Of a DNA stretch of 64,000 bases, positions 1 through 13,203 are shown one piece after another. Numbering within the stretch: the first letter of the stretch is position 1; each line of letters opens with the position of its first letter. The stretch comes from Petrosia ficiformis (taxonomy: Eukaryota; Porifera; Demospongiae; Haplosclerida; Petrosiidae). Location of the stretch: positions 1,352,001 through 1,416,000 of the forward strand of contig OX345646.1 in NCBI GenBank assembly GCA_947044365.1. Reading direction: 5' to 3'. The notes under the pieces are model-generated. The model did not search any database. It was not told the DNA's origin and worked only from the letters and a program-made list of their open reading frames with translations. Made by a program: the position numbers and the translations under genes.

Positions 1-120
1 CGCAATGAACTACTAATTTTAGCGATTATTATGTTAGTCACTAAAATCGCTGAAATTAGTACATGTAATTAAAAGTAGGCTTAAGGTATATACATATTAT
101 ATGTATTCTAATTTGTATAG

Positions 121-230
121 GATTGCATTGTGTTTATCACATGCAAGACTTAGTCTCAGAAAAGATGCAGTAGAAGAAGATGCAGTATTAGCAATAATGT
201 TATATGAAGAGGCATTAGTTCATAAAACAG
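121..230 (+). CDS. Possible MCM8/9-like AAA-lid exon (fragment)
   Basis: The exon follows a clear acceptor (TTTGTATAG) and ends at a GTAATG donor. It encodes about 36 residues with the pattern R-IA-x3-SHARLSLRKDAVEEDAVLA. This resembles the C-terminal lid helix of MCM-family helicases (RLAxAxARLxxRxxVxxEDA), especially MCM8/MCM9. An acceptor at 340 would add eight codons and a stop at 364-366. No other MCM exon is visible because the window starts here, so this could be the 3' end of an intact gene upstream or a remnant. The match rests on about 25 residues and is tentative. Confidence 0.4.
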
Positions 231-366
231 GTAATGATAATACCTTATATAGATATACTCAGGATTCTCACTACACTTTTTGGTACACCTCTATTTGCAC
301 CACTAATTATGGTCTGTCCTGCACCACCATCTCTTTATAGCTCAACACAAGCTTTTACACTATTAA

Positions 367-1499
367 TTAGCCACTCGATCAGCTATTACTATCTCTCAAG
401 TAAATGATTGCAGTGTTCTGCTCACACTGGTCGGGAATAATCACTTCTCAGATGAATAATATTAACCACTTATTAACCACCTCTCAGATAAATTAACCAC
501 CTCTCAGATAATACATGTATAGGCTACTCAGACAGAATTAAGTATATACTGGATAAACAGCACTAAATGCAATTTAGAATCCAACCACCAGTCTAAATAT
601 CCTGGGCAGAACACTGTATATGTATAAATACTTATACATTGCACCATTTGTGTGGTGAGAACATTGGGTATGCTCTACATTTGAGTACTAAATAACAATT
701 TCCAGGATATTCTACACTATTCATCCAACCCTTACCACATATGAGGAATGAAAATATCAGTGAATATATTGGAAAAGAGGTGAGACCAATTATCTATATA
801 CCTTAAACTTAAAATGCATGCACTAATTTTATCAATTTAACACACTAAAAAATATATTTCAGAATCATTTTACTAGGCATATTAGGCATGGCTCAGAAAT
901 TTAATGCATGCTAAATTCGAGGATTTAAAATGTAATTAATAGTACTGAGGCTTTAATGTAATATACAAACCATGGTTAGGAGATGTATATGTCATCTGCT
1001 ATGGAGGAGGTTTATGTGGATATAACCCAAGGCCTGTATACACTAACTAAACATGGTTTATATACATATATATAGGTGGTCACCACTATTATGTTCACTT
1101 TAATTAATAACATTCTGAAGTGAAGAATCAGAATTTTAATAGTCTGTGTTGATGTAATTTTATTATGGCCAAAGTGACCATCAAGACATCGACAGATGTT
1201 TGTTTGTAAATAATATCACATTCTACTTTATATCATCAATCTCATAGTTTAATTTACAAATGAGAGAAGTTTATCACAAAATACTCAACTTTGTTAAGAA
1301 TCATGGAAGTCACTTAACTAGCTACTCATCATCTCCTATTTGGCCAGAAGAATAATTTAATTATTACGACAAAGATCAGAATCAAGAAACAGTTTAACAC
1401 ACTGATCAGTTAACTGATTCAAATCAATGACTGTATTCAATGAGTGAGAATGAGGATGATATACTACGTATATTATATGGATATTAATATTGTATTATC
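367..1499. other. Gene-free AT-rich stretch
   Basis: No exon with convincing splice borders or recognisable protein similarity was found on either strand. It separates the MCM-like fragment from the leader of gene 1. Confidence 0.5.
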
Positions 1500-2045
1500 A
1501 TGATCATAGTATGAAAGAACATGTATCAAAATTCGATAAAAGGGAGGGTCTACAGATTGGCGCCGGCGGGGAAATAGCGAATCGCGAAGGGGCGGATTCC
1601 ACTATTGACAGCGACCAGCATCCTTCTCTGACATTATCATAGGTATGTTGTGTTATTCGAAGTACTATATAATAGTAACTAACCATCTTGCATTTTCTTC
1701 ACACAATAGAATTGCTGATCAATCATCCGTTATCAAAGTCGTGAACTTGATGTCAAGACTAGACTGGAGCTGTTGATAGCTAGAGTTAGTCCGGCTTTGG
1801 GAGACTGCATATACATATAGGTAGCTGGAACATATTTACTTATTAAGATCTCAGATTTGCTATACTCTGAAGGTATGTTGTACAGGCATAATTCTGAATG
1901 GTTTACACATGTGAGTGTAGCTTGTCTTAATTAAATGGTGGATTTTTTTTTGCAATCTGGAATGCTTTGCAAATACAAATTATGATTTTATCTTTTGTAA
2001 TTTTTGTACATAATACATTATTTATCAAGCCCGGTTTAATATAGA

Positions 2046-2074
2046 AGAGAAGAGAGAGAGAGAGAGAGAGAGAG
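2046..2074. repeat. GA dinucleotide microsatellite
   Basis: An uninterrupted run of GA repeats lies inside leader module copy 1. The paralogous position near 25520 keeps only a few units (GAGAGAGAT), so it expanded or contracted after the duplication. Confidence 0.85.
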
Positions 2075-3205
2075 TCATGCAGACTAGAAATTTGTAATGC
2101 CCAATTGCATTTGCCTAGTACATCTATAGAGAAATAGGATCTTTTTGTGTGAATGTGATGTGAAAATTAACCATTATAAAGTGAGAGGGTGTGCATCTGG
2201 ATGTAGTAAATTCCACCCCTTTAAGTTGGAATTCAGCCATATTTGGTGTGTGATTATCAATTAATCATTTGTCATCTTCTTCATTAGAACTAGAGCAGCA
2301 GATCATACTCCATTATTAGTCTTCAGACAAGGTCTATTGCAATACTGAAGCTGTTCATATTTGAAGCTGTGATATTGAAATAGATAGTTACATCATAAAA
2401 TTACAAAGTGTTGAACTTGCCACAGTTTTACTGTGAAGGTATGTCATGTGTTGTCCTGAGTTTTACGTAAATAGATGAACATTCCTTTTGTTCATTAATA
2501 ATCTAAACACATTGCATAATTATATAGTTTAACTTCATTTGTAAGTGATGCAAACACATGTGTCTGGGTATAGGAAAATGTGTCGTATTTGATATTCATT
2601 TTTAAATGACAATTGCTCGTTTTTCAGCGTACATCTTATAGTAGTAAGAATTAAGCTTTCAATACTCGAAGATGAGTTGTTGCCCTACCTACATGTAAAT
2701 GTCAATATTGTTGGTTTCTTGCATAAAGCAGCTGAAAACTAGTGTTTGATCTTAAGCATTTGGATAATCAAATAACATCTTTTCTATGATCACATACATA
2801 ATATATATATACATATAATTATATGTTGTGTCCATTCATCTGGCAGCCAGACTGAATATTCAAACACTATGTACCCAGCATATGTTGTCAATCCTAGGGT
2901 GTATCCACCTCCCCCTACAAACCCAACCCCATGTTGTTTTGTTTGTATGTCTATTGAGTGTATGTATGCAGTTACGGTCATGCCTTGAGCAACTGCAGGA
3001 CTGGCCAGCTCCTCCAGTCCTTCTTGTAAAAGCAAAATTGTTAAAATAACGATTAGTACCAGTTGCAAGAAATATTGTCAATCTAGTTAATTGGTCCTGC
3101 AGGATACATGTGGAGCTACTTTGTAGTAATTGTAATTACTGAAACACTACTAGCAGCTATTTAATTTTAGAAATACCAATTTACCAAATATAAAACATGA
3201 TGGAA

Positions 3206-3390
3206 ACAACAAGCCACTATCTGAGGGGAGGTGGGATTACATGGGATAGTGTTCATTTGGGAGTGGAGTCAACAAGCCACTATCTGAGGGAGGTGGGGGC
3301 TTGGATGGGATAGTGTTCATGGTATTGGGAGAGAAGCTAACAAGCCACTATCTGAGGGGAGGTGGGAGCTTGCATGGGATAGTGTTCATT
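3206..3390. repeat. Minisatellite, three units of about 60-70 bp
   Basis: Three units each begin AAGCCACTATCTGAGG and end near GGGATAGTGTTCAT. The same unit occurs three times at 26706-26876, once at 24336-24392, and three times in inverse orientation at about 42760-42960. Confidence 0.8.
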
Positions 3391-3845
3391 TTGAATTGTA
3401 CTGTATAGTGGATTGGGCTCTTACACAAAGGTGTCCAAACAAGGAAGAAACTAAAATTTTTTGAAAAGTTCTTCTTCTTCCGTTCACCTATCAAATATTA
3501 TATTATACATTGTGTCTGTTTGTCCAGTAGCCAGATGTAATTTTCAAACACTATCCATGGAAATGGCCAATGAATCAGTTTGAATAACAGTTCACTTTTG
3601 TATATCCTTAAGATACTAAATTTAATTACCATCTTGCTGCACAAAATGGTCATAGTATATTTCATAGTAGGAACAAGATATTGGAAAAGATTATAGATTG
3701 TATTATTATTGAATCAGTATAGTTTTATCTGATGGTAAATAAAATTTAGTAAATCTATATCACTAATTATTATACTAATATTTATTTATTTATTATTTAG
3801 CTGTTTTTCAGTATTAATTTATAATTCCATAGACCAGCCCAAGAG

Positions 3846-6800
3846 ATGGAAGATGTTGTTGATCAACCTTTATCAGGTATGTTCATCTTTGTTCAATAAA
3901 ATTAAAAACAATAATTATAATTTTAATATTTAGACACAATAATACTGATTACAATAGTAAGCACTATTACATTTTCCAATATCCAGATAAACATCTAGTT
4001 CCATTATTTGAAGCAATCAGTGATGTTACTGACTGGTTTGCACTGGGACTTGCTCTGGGTATATCTCGTCCTGTGTTAGAGCAGATTAGAAATGAAAATC
4101 ATAGTGAACGTAATCAAACAGTTGGTATGCTACGTAAGTGGTTGGAGAGTGGAACAGCCTCATGGTCCATACTGGTTAATACTCTAAGGAGCCCATCAGT
4201 TGATAATCAGCATTTAGCAGATAAAATTGCTAGACTCCATCCCAGTAAGTGTAATTATATGTCTCATTACAAGTATTCTCTTAATGTACATATAGTAAAG
4301 TTTGTAGTATTTAATTAATAAACAGCAACTTAAAATTTATTGATTGATAAATGTCAAATTGTACATACATGTACATGTATAACATTTGGTTGTGTATCCC
4401 GTTATGAAAAAAGTTAGTAGATAATCATTATGCATGTTAGATGTGTACCATTTATTTTGTGGTTGGTGGAATTATCCTATTAATTGTAGTATAGTTGCTT
4501 CTAGCTTTTTCTTAATTTATGAAAATAAAGAATTGTTTAACTTACAAAATAGCACCGAAATTGCTTGCAAAGATCATGATATGTTCCAGTGTAGAGTTTG
4601 ATTGTTAAAATACTTTATAGTATTGAACATTAAAAATTATTTTATAATTATATATACTGGTTGCTTGTGTACTGTCTGTGTGGACTATTTCACAAACTAT
4701 TTATGGTGGATATAATCAGTGTTCTCACCAGTGTTTAAACAAATTGTTATTATAAGGATTTTATTTGGTATATAAACACAGACCTCTTGTAAGTAAAATA
4801 ATATTAGGCTTACTAAGAGGGTTTTAGTTTTAGTTAACTAATTAAAAGTGCCCATTATTAGCCATTTTTCATTTTAGTTAGTTATGGCTATTACAGTAGA
4901 ACTGTAACTTAGTCATAATTTAGTTAGCTAAAATTCAGAATGCAAAAGGAATCTTAGTTATAGTTAACTACAACAACACTAGTATTAATACATGCAATTC
5001 ATATTCTAACTATACGGAATTTATAATATCATAACACTTGTCTATTGTCTACAGAACACAATGAAGGGACCGGAGAACTGAACCCACCTATTGACCTAAC
5101 ACATGGCCCATCAGATCTGAGCAGTCTACTACTGAAGTACAGCCTCTCGATTTCAGATATTGAAAAACAATGTGACGATATGCTGTTTCTAACTCTCTTA
5201 CCAGAAATGTCAAATATTCATGACACTGCACCATATTTTGGGTTCACTCAGCCAGAAATAGAGGAGATTCAGATTGATAAGCCTTTGGAAAGATCGAGAA
5301 AACTAAGCTTGTTATATAAGTGGAGAAGCAGAAATGGTAGTGATGCCACATATCTTGCTATTGTGAATGTGTTTCTACATATGAAGGATCAAAACCTCGC
5401 TGAGATTGTCCTGCAGCATGTCAAAGAAAAAATGTTTCAACATCAGCCCAAACCAACCGGCTCCGATGTATATCCGGAAAGGGTGAGTAGTTATCACAAC
5501 TGGGAAAGAAAAAGTGCAACTGAAAAGGAGCAGATTAAAAATCGTCTATGCAGTCAAAACACACATATTCGAGAAAAATATTCTTTTCTCATTCAAAATA
5601 TTATTGATTCTTTTGAGAAAAGAAATATCAAGGTAAAACGCTTGAAGATTTTTCTAGACACATATGGTAGTGTGAGAAACATTCCAAGACCAACTCATGG
5701 TACGCTGCTATCACAATTTGAAAGTGCGTCTGATCTTGATGATGTGTTCTTAGTGTTGTGCAGACATTATTCATCATGGTTCAACATATGGTTACTTAAC
5801 GCCATTGTTACACAGTTTGGAAATGATGAGGATCAAAAGAAGATGAAAATATATGAAGATGAACTTCTTCATTATCTTCAGCGATCACTATTTGAGATAC
5901 CATCAAAATCATTTGCTCCTGGTCATGAAAATTCAGGTCTCATTCCATTGTTTCTGCTTTTACCGAATAATACTATTCCAACAGGAGAAGATGTTAAAAA
6001 TATCACACGCAACCTGTCTCAGCTTTTAGGTATCTCTGATGGAATTCTTCAATTCCTTGGGTTTGAGGATTGTAGTATACTGCTGATATTTGGAGTACCA
6101 GAACAGTTACTTCACATTAATGCATTACAAAGCCTCATAGAGAAGTATTTTGCTTATGACATCACAAGGAAAGGTTATACCATCAATGATCTGGCTCTAA
6201 TTCTGTAAGTTATATATATACATATATATTATATTACAATTAAGTATACATATCTTCCTGTAGGCCTCCTGTATTGTATGATAATTCTTCTGGACTTAAA
6301 AGAAGCCAGATTCAACTCACTGAAGATGTAACACTGCCTTCATCAACAGAGAAATTGAAAGACCGTCAAGGTAAAACAAACATATAATTATGAAGAATAA
6401 AGTATGATTACTTTGTGATGATTGTTATTACATTATACGTTCAGCTTATTAATTATTCATGAAGTGTACAAGCTTATACATAGTTACAGTATGAATATAG
6501 AATTATTCAATGATTATAATGGACTATGGAATCCTATTACTATCTACATGTACAGTCAATTTTATTGCTAAATGAAAGCACTAAAACTGAATTCAATAAC
6601 AATAATGGCAGTGAAGCTGGTTAATTAATAATAGTTAAATTTCATTCTGACAATGCGTTAGTAAGAGCGAGCCCAGACCCCTTCCTCGTTGATGTTTGGG
6701 CTGGTCTCCAGACTAGGCCTGGACATCGAAATTTAACTGTGATGAAATTTCCACATTCATTATGAATCATGTGTGGCAATTATTCCACTTCATTTGCTGC

Positions 6801-9800
6801 TGGAAATAATTTATTATAAATAAAAGTTATAGACCAGGTTAAAACTTAGTATAACCAAAAATATTTACCTAACTAACATTTAGTCCAGTTTCCATTTTTC
6901 CAAGCACTAGTAAAATAGCATTTAATGTTGCGTTGATTAATTAAGTGACATTTTAATTAGGCCACACTCCTCATGAATAATTAACAAATATGACCGTACC
7001 ATCAGTGACAGTCCAGCTATGCCATTGTTTAAAGGAGTCCTATTTCTGGCCCTGGATAAAAAAGGGTTTTTGAATTTTACAAGAGAGACTTGAAACTTAC
7101 TCAGTCAGAGACAAACTCAGTTTAGCTTACTTAGGCTATGATGATTAGCACCATTTCACCACCCCCTCTCCCATCAGTCATTATACTCTCAGTGGAAGTG
7201 AGGGAATCTGAGCTTCTGTAATTAATCACTGTTCATAAGGTGATGTGAACAATGATTGCATCAAGAAAAAAACTGTGTGTTTAGCCTCAGCAGACCTTGC
7301 TATAATTACCTTAACTTCAGAGAGTATGGCCGGCACTACTTTCTATGTATAAAAGTTTTTTGCAATGTTACATTCATTTTATTTTGGGTGATTTCATGTA
7401 ATTATTTTGAATCATTTCAGAATATACAGACCAGCTGCCAATAATACAAGGCGCTCACAGTCAATTTTTAGCAGGTATATATTATATATATATACATTCA
7501 TTTGCTGTATTTTGAATGATAGTGAATTCGAACATAAAAGTTTGAGTGAATCATGGCAGTTTATATACAGTTATTAAAATTAGTACTCTCAGCTGTGACA
7601 TGTACTCTTTATAACAACAGATGTGAATCAAATGAAAATAATGGGATGTTTGTTATGTAAATATGAAAACAAGATATATGGAGAAAAATGTAGTATTCCT
7701 ATGTAATTATAGACATACTTTTTTATGGCCCGTAGGGCCATCCCTATGATTGCTTTCCCACGGGTTCGAACTATATATGTTTCAATAATGTTTGTGTCAC
7801 TTACGCGAGTATGCGTTGTATACGTAGTTAAGGAAGTTACATCATTCCCGGGGGCTCGGTCAATTAATGGGCGTGGCACGTAAAAGAACGCGCGCTCAAG
7901 CTTTACAGCTACAGACCAGCAGAAAGAAAGCTGTGTAGCTTACGTAGAAACTGGAACTAATAGCTAGCTATTCTACCTGAAATATATTCTTAAAGTTCTA
8001 CAAGGTTCTTTAAAAGGTAAACAGAGTAGATAATCAAAATAATAATTATAATAGACTGATGTGTTTTAGGAAGTTAGCCATGATTACTGAATGCTGGACA
8101 CCACAAAGCAATCATAGGGATACTTTTTTCTCTATATATCTTGTTTCTTCATATAATCTGTATAGCAATATAACAGTCATAGGCATGACCTTGTGGGCCA
8201 TAAATATCATAGTGAGCTAACAAAACTACATAATTCTAATAACTATGAATTATTTGTATTATTATTATTATTCTGTAGATAACTACAACTTGAAAGCTTT
8301 TGAAGATGCTGTCAAAAAAAGGGGTTCTTTATGTACTTATATGGCTCATTGCTTGGCTTTTGGACCACTTGGGTCTGGAAAAACTAGTCTCCTACATCGT
8401 CTTATAGACAAACCTTTAGGAACACTAGCTACAGGTGATAGATTATCCAGACACGATGATGTAATAGTTCCAAAATATATTGTACATGTAGCTACGGGTG
8501 GCAAATGGTACCATATACCAAATCTTGAAGAAGTGGCAGTTAAACTTGCTGAATCTGCTGCTAATCCCTTATCAGCCTTCCTCCCACTCAATATATTATT
8601 GGAAGTATATGAGAGGCAATCAAAAGATCCAGTTTCCGATAATACACTTGGAAGAAATCCCACAGCTTCTCCTCAATATGATAAGATCTTAGACTCCATC
8701 AGAGACAGTAAACTTCTTGATAATAGCACAGTGATTACATATATTGACCATGGAAGTCAGCCAGAACTCCAAGAGATGGTGCCTGTTCTACTTGCTGGGC
8801 CTGCAATTTTTTTATTTATTTTTAGCTTAGCGGAAGGTCTAAACAGTAAATATACTGCTTCCTATGGTTCGTCTGACAGTGAACAACATCTTTCTTTCAC
8901 TGTCAAGGAAGTGTTTATGCACATTCTTTCTAGCATTGCCAGTTATCAGAGTGTATCATCACTCAAAAGTAGAGTCTCTCCTCCTTCTATCTTGGTAGTA
9001 GGAACGAACAAAGATAAAGTAAAAAAGGCAAAGGTGAGTGAGATTGACAAAGAGCTGAAACAAGCTGTAGAGGAGACATCCTTGCATAAAAGCGGTGCCA
9101 TTGAATATTTTTCAAAGGAGCAACTTATCATACCAGTGGATAACTACAATGACAATAACGATAGTGCTTCTGTTAGAAATGTGGTGGAGAGGATAGTTAA
9201 AAAACAGGGATCGCCATACAGAATTGAGTTCCCTATACCCTGGTTAGCTCTTGATTTGGCTTTGAGAAAATGTCCACCACCTGTGACCTATAAAAAATGT
9301 ACAGAAATAGCAGAGAATTATGACATCTCAGAGAAAGATTTGCCAAAGTGCTTGTCATTTCTTCATCATGAAATCGGCAGTATTCGTTACTATGGTAGTG
9401 TAAAAGAGCTTAAAGACATTGTTGTCACACGACCAACCGTGATCTTTGAGGCTATCTCAGGGCTAATTATTAACACCTTCATTGGTGAAAATGTTCCCTC
9501 ATCTCAGTTCAAGAAGTTTAGAAATTTGGGTTTATTAGAAAGGGATACCCTTGAAAAGAGTTTCGCACCATATCAAGACAAGCTTAAGATATCTTGTGAT
9601 GCATTTATAGCTCTTCTTAATCATTTCAACATTCTTGAGTCTTCACATGATCCCGAGTTAGGTGATTATTTTTTTCCTTGTGCTTTGGTTCGTGCACCAA
9701 ATCCTCCTTCTGAAATCAACCTTGATCCGCTTTTAGTGTCGTTTAAGGGAGGGTTTGTTCCTAAAGGGGTTTTTAGTGCGCTACTTGTATTTTTGTTGCG

Positions 9801-11991
9801 TGAAATGGGATGGAGAATTTGGCGTGATGACAAGGGTTTGCCTCTTCTCTATCGTAATCAAGCATCTTTTGATGACAGTAAAGATTGTCTTATTACTCTT
9901 ACAGCTACAGCTAAATGTTTAGAAGTGTTTGTAGAAGGTAAGCAAACTGATAGCACAACACACTCTTTGTATAATATTCGTCAAATTCTTGAAAAAGGGG
10001 TCTTCATTGCATACGAGAGTCTACGATATGATCAATCTTTTTACTCTCGAAAGTATGGTTTTTACTGCAATCTGCCAAAATGTGCAAAACACATTGCTGA
10101 GGTTGATCTTAAGAATAAAGAGATTGAGTGTCCTTTTACTAATAAGAGATATCCTGTAAACAGGGAGAGAGAGTATTGGTTTATTACTGATAAACCAGGT
10201 TAGTTAATAGTAATAATTATGATAGTTATGGATGAATATCGTATTAGCATAGTATTCAGTATTGCATATAATTAGTCAATTCACAACACACATAGTTTAA
10301 AAGAGATTATCTAATTCCATGCTTAAATTTACGAATATAAGATTTTATTTTTATGTCAATCTTGCTGTTCAATCAATCATTAATGACCTAGTGATTAGTC
10401 TTAGTTTCACACTACAATTCTATTCAATTTCTTGTGTGCTATATATATATATAATTATAGTGACATCATTCCTTTGATGTGATGAGGTCTATATATTGTA
10501 CATATGGCAAACCCTTGTATGATGCAGGAGATGTCACCATCATACAATATATTGTATTGCTTAATAGGTCCTATATACTGAATATAGGACCCTCGTTTTG
10601 TGTCCGTGAATGTGATATAGCCCTCGCAGGCTCGGGCTATATCACATCCATGGACACAAAACTCAGGTCCTATATTTTGTGTAAAAGACCTGTTAGTATA
10701 CTATATACATTATATATAATTATATGATTTCAATATTCAGGTTTTCCCACAATCAGTGAAGATGCTGTCAAGAAAGCAAAACAGAAAATATACAGTCGAT
10801 GTCAGGAGATGCCAAATGCTCAAGGAATTATTTTTGTTTTCGGAAAGTTTGATTCTGTTGGGACCGATGATATTGTTGAACGCTTGTCTTCAATCTTTCG
10901 TGATGATTTGAATTTTGCAGTTTATCGTGAAATAATTGTTACTAGTACAGATTTAGCTTGTCTGATTAAAGCTGCTTCTGAATGTAATGAATACCCTAAG
11001 AATTATCGTTTTGTAGCTTTTTATTATGCTGGATATGGAGGTGTTGATGGATCTGGGTATGAGTATTTACTACCAATGCAACTAACAGGTGGTAATGATG
11101 CAGATGTATTGTATATCGAGAATAATATTCTTTCACCATTTCGATCAGGCATTCCTCAAAACTTCAAATTTCTGTTCTTTTTTGATTGCTGTGTGAATAA
11201 CGACCCTAACGAAGATGATCAGTTGACAAGGGTGACAAAGAAATTTGATCTCAAAGCCCCATCAGCAGGTCTTGTTGCCTATGCCACATCAAGTAATGGT
11301 TACAAGTTTAGTAATGACAAGATTTATGTGGGACTATGGACACAATATCTTTGCGAGCGTATAACACGAGCACGTTCCCTCTCAACAATCCTTGATGATG
11401 CAAGAGAAGACTTTGTAAAAGATATTGCAGAAGAAGAATACATGTTTCCAAAACCTCACTATGGAACACATATAGGAGAAGTCTATTTGACAGGTATAGA
11501 AGATTGTTTTTAGATAAGATCTTGGGTATTGTTCACTGTATTTCTATATTAAATGTATTGCTTCCTAAAATCAAAAACAGGAAATTGTCTATATGTAATA
11601 TATATAACATGGCTCGCGGTGTGTATCAGCAATATCAGACCTGAACCCCAAGATAGCAGCACGAGGTGAAGCCGAGAGCTGCTATCAAGGGGTGAAGGGC
11701 TGATATTACTGATACTCACAGGAGAAGCCATGCTACATATAATATATTCTATACGTAACATGTACATCAATGTTACCTGACATCTACGGCTCTACGATCC
11801 TTTCCATTTGTAAACAACTTGTCTCCAACTCTTCAATTTACAACTTGATTGCGCATGCTCAGACTGATGCAATCTATTATGAATATTATTATAGGTCTCA
11901 TATCAGCCCTGTGGTTTCATATCCACCTGTGGTTGGGTGTATATTGTGTATATAGCACCTGTCGGTAACTTTGATGTGGCTGTTAGCTATG

Positions 11992-12039
<48 letters not shown>

Positions 12040-12525
12040 ACCCAATTTGGGAAAACCACACTTGGTGATGCATAGTAATTTTGCAAACGTTTACTTTCAA
12101 AAACTCGCTATTTTAACATTTTTTTATTGATACCAAATTTGGTTTTATACTAGCCGAATAGAGAATGTTTGAAGGTAAGCATTTGTTAAACATTATATTG
12201 TGCCACAAGTGTGGTTTTCGCAATTGGCTCATATATATATATATTATTATATATATATATATATATATATAATTGCATTTAAAACATCGTATAATCCATT
12301 AGAAATCATGAAATTTAGTACCTTTATTATGGCTCATAGGGCCATCCCTATGATTGCTTTCCCACAAATTTGAACTATATATATAATTATAATAATATAA
12401 TAATGTAATTATATATGTTTGTGTCACATATGCATTGTATATGTAGGTAAGGAGGCACGAAAAATTCAGCCATAATTACTGAATGATTACACCACAAAGC
12501 AATCATAGGGTTGCATGTAATTGTA

Positions 12526-12583
<58 letters not shown>

Positions 12584-12838
12584 CATGCTACCATGGCAAC
12601 CGTTTGATGTGGTTAGGTCTTATATTTTTGTATATAGACCTGTGAATCTTTAATCTATCAGCATACAATATATTGTATATAGTACACTTACAGTTCTTAT
12701 ATAAAACAATATAAAACCTTGGTTTAGTGTCCTCGGATGTGATATAGCCCTCGCAGGCTCGGGCTATATCACATCCTTGGACACTAAACCTCGGGTCTAT
12801 ATTTTTGTATATAAGACCTGTAAGTGTACTATATATAT

Positions 12839-12926
<88 letters not shown>

Positions 12927-13162
12927 GTGTATATAGAGGAGCTTACGAGTGCCGTAAAAAATCTCAGCCCGATTCCCAGTCCCAGTTTATCAATATTGAA
13001 AAATGATACTTTGTAGGTATCTATTGTTACATAATATGTGAATACATTAGTGTTTATTATTATTATATACGTATTATGTAATTATAATGTTTATAGTATG
13101 GTTGGTGGACCCACAAGGATGTTTCTTTTAGTTACATAAAGAGTAGAGACATGGCCATGGGT

Positions 13163-13203
<41 letters not shown>

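Larger units (their letters stand above)
1500..3845 (+). repeat. Leader module, copy 1 (5' region of gene 1)
   Basis: This stretch shares long near-identical segments with 25.1-27.3 kb and weaker ones with 21.1-21.8 and 22.7-24.7 kb. It holds candidate non-coding leader exons: one ending 1642 (donor GTATGTTG), one about 2288-2438 (acceptor TTCATTAG, donor GTATGTC), and one from 2628 (acceptor CGTTTTTCAG). The exon carrying the start codon follows, with its acceptor at about 3811. A small GC-richer patch at 1555-1610 could be near a transcription start. Leader function is inferred from splice signals that recur in the copies. Confidence 0.5.

Noticed and set aside
2790..3081. Three overlapping frames of 73-92 codons on both strands
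   Set aside because: They lie in the repeated leader, are not kept in the copy at 26.2-26.5 kb, and have no recognisable domain.
3206..3390. CRISPR-like array
   Set aside because: The repeated units are a direct minisatellite with no unique spacers of constant length, and the genome is animal.
8346..8663. Minus-strand frame of 105 codons opposite the first Roc-COR exon
   Set aside because: Shadow of the coding strand; the same shadow appears opposite the gene 2 copy.
10809..11513. Caspase-like frame as a stand-alone gene starting at its first Met
   Set aside because: The exon has a good acceptor at 10740 and a donor at 11494 that keep frame with the Roc-COR exons on both sides; the Met is inside the conserved PNAQGI strand.
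12588..13006. Open frames rich in IYIYIY
   Set aside because: They come from AT microsatellites and a foldback element, not genes.
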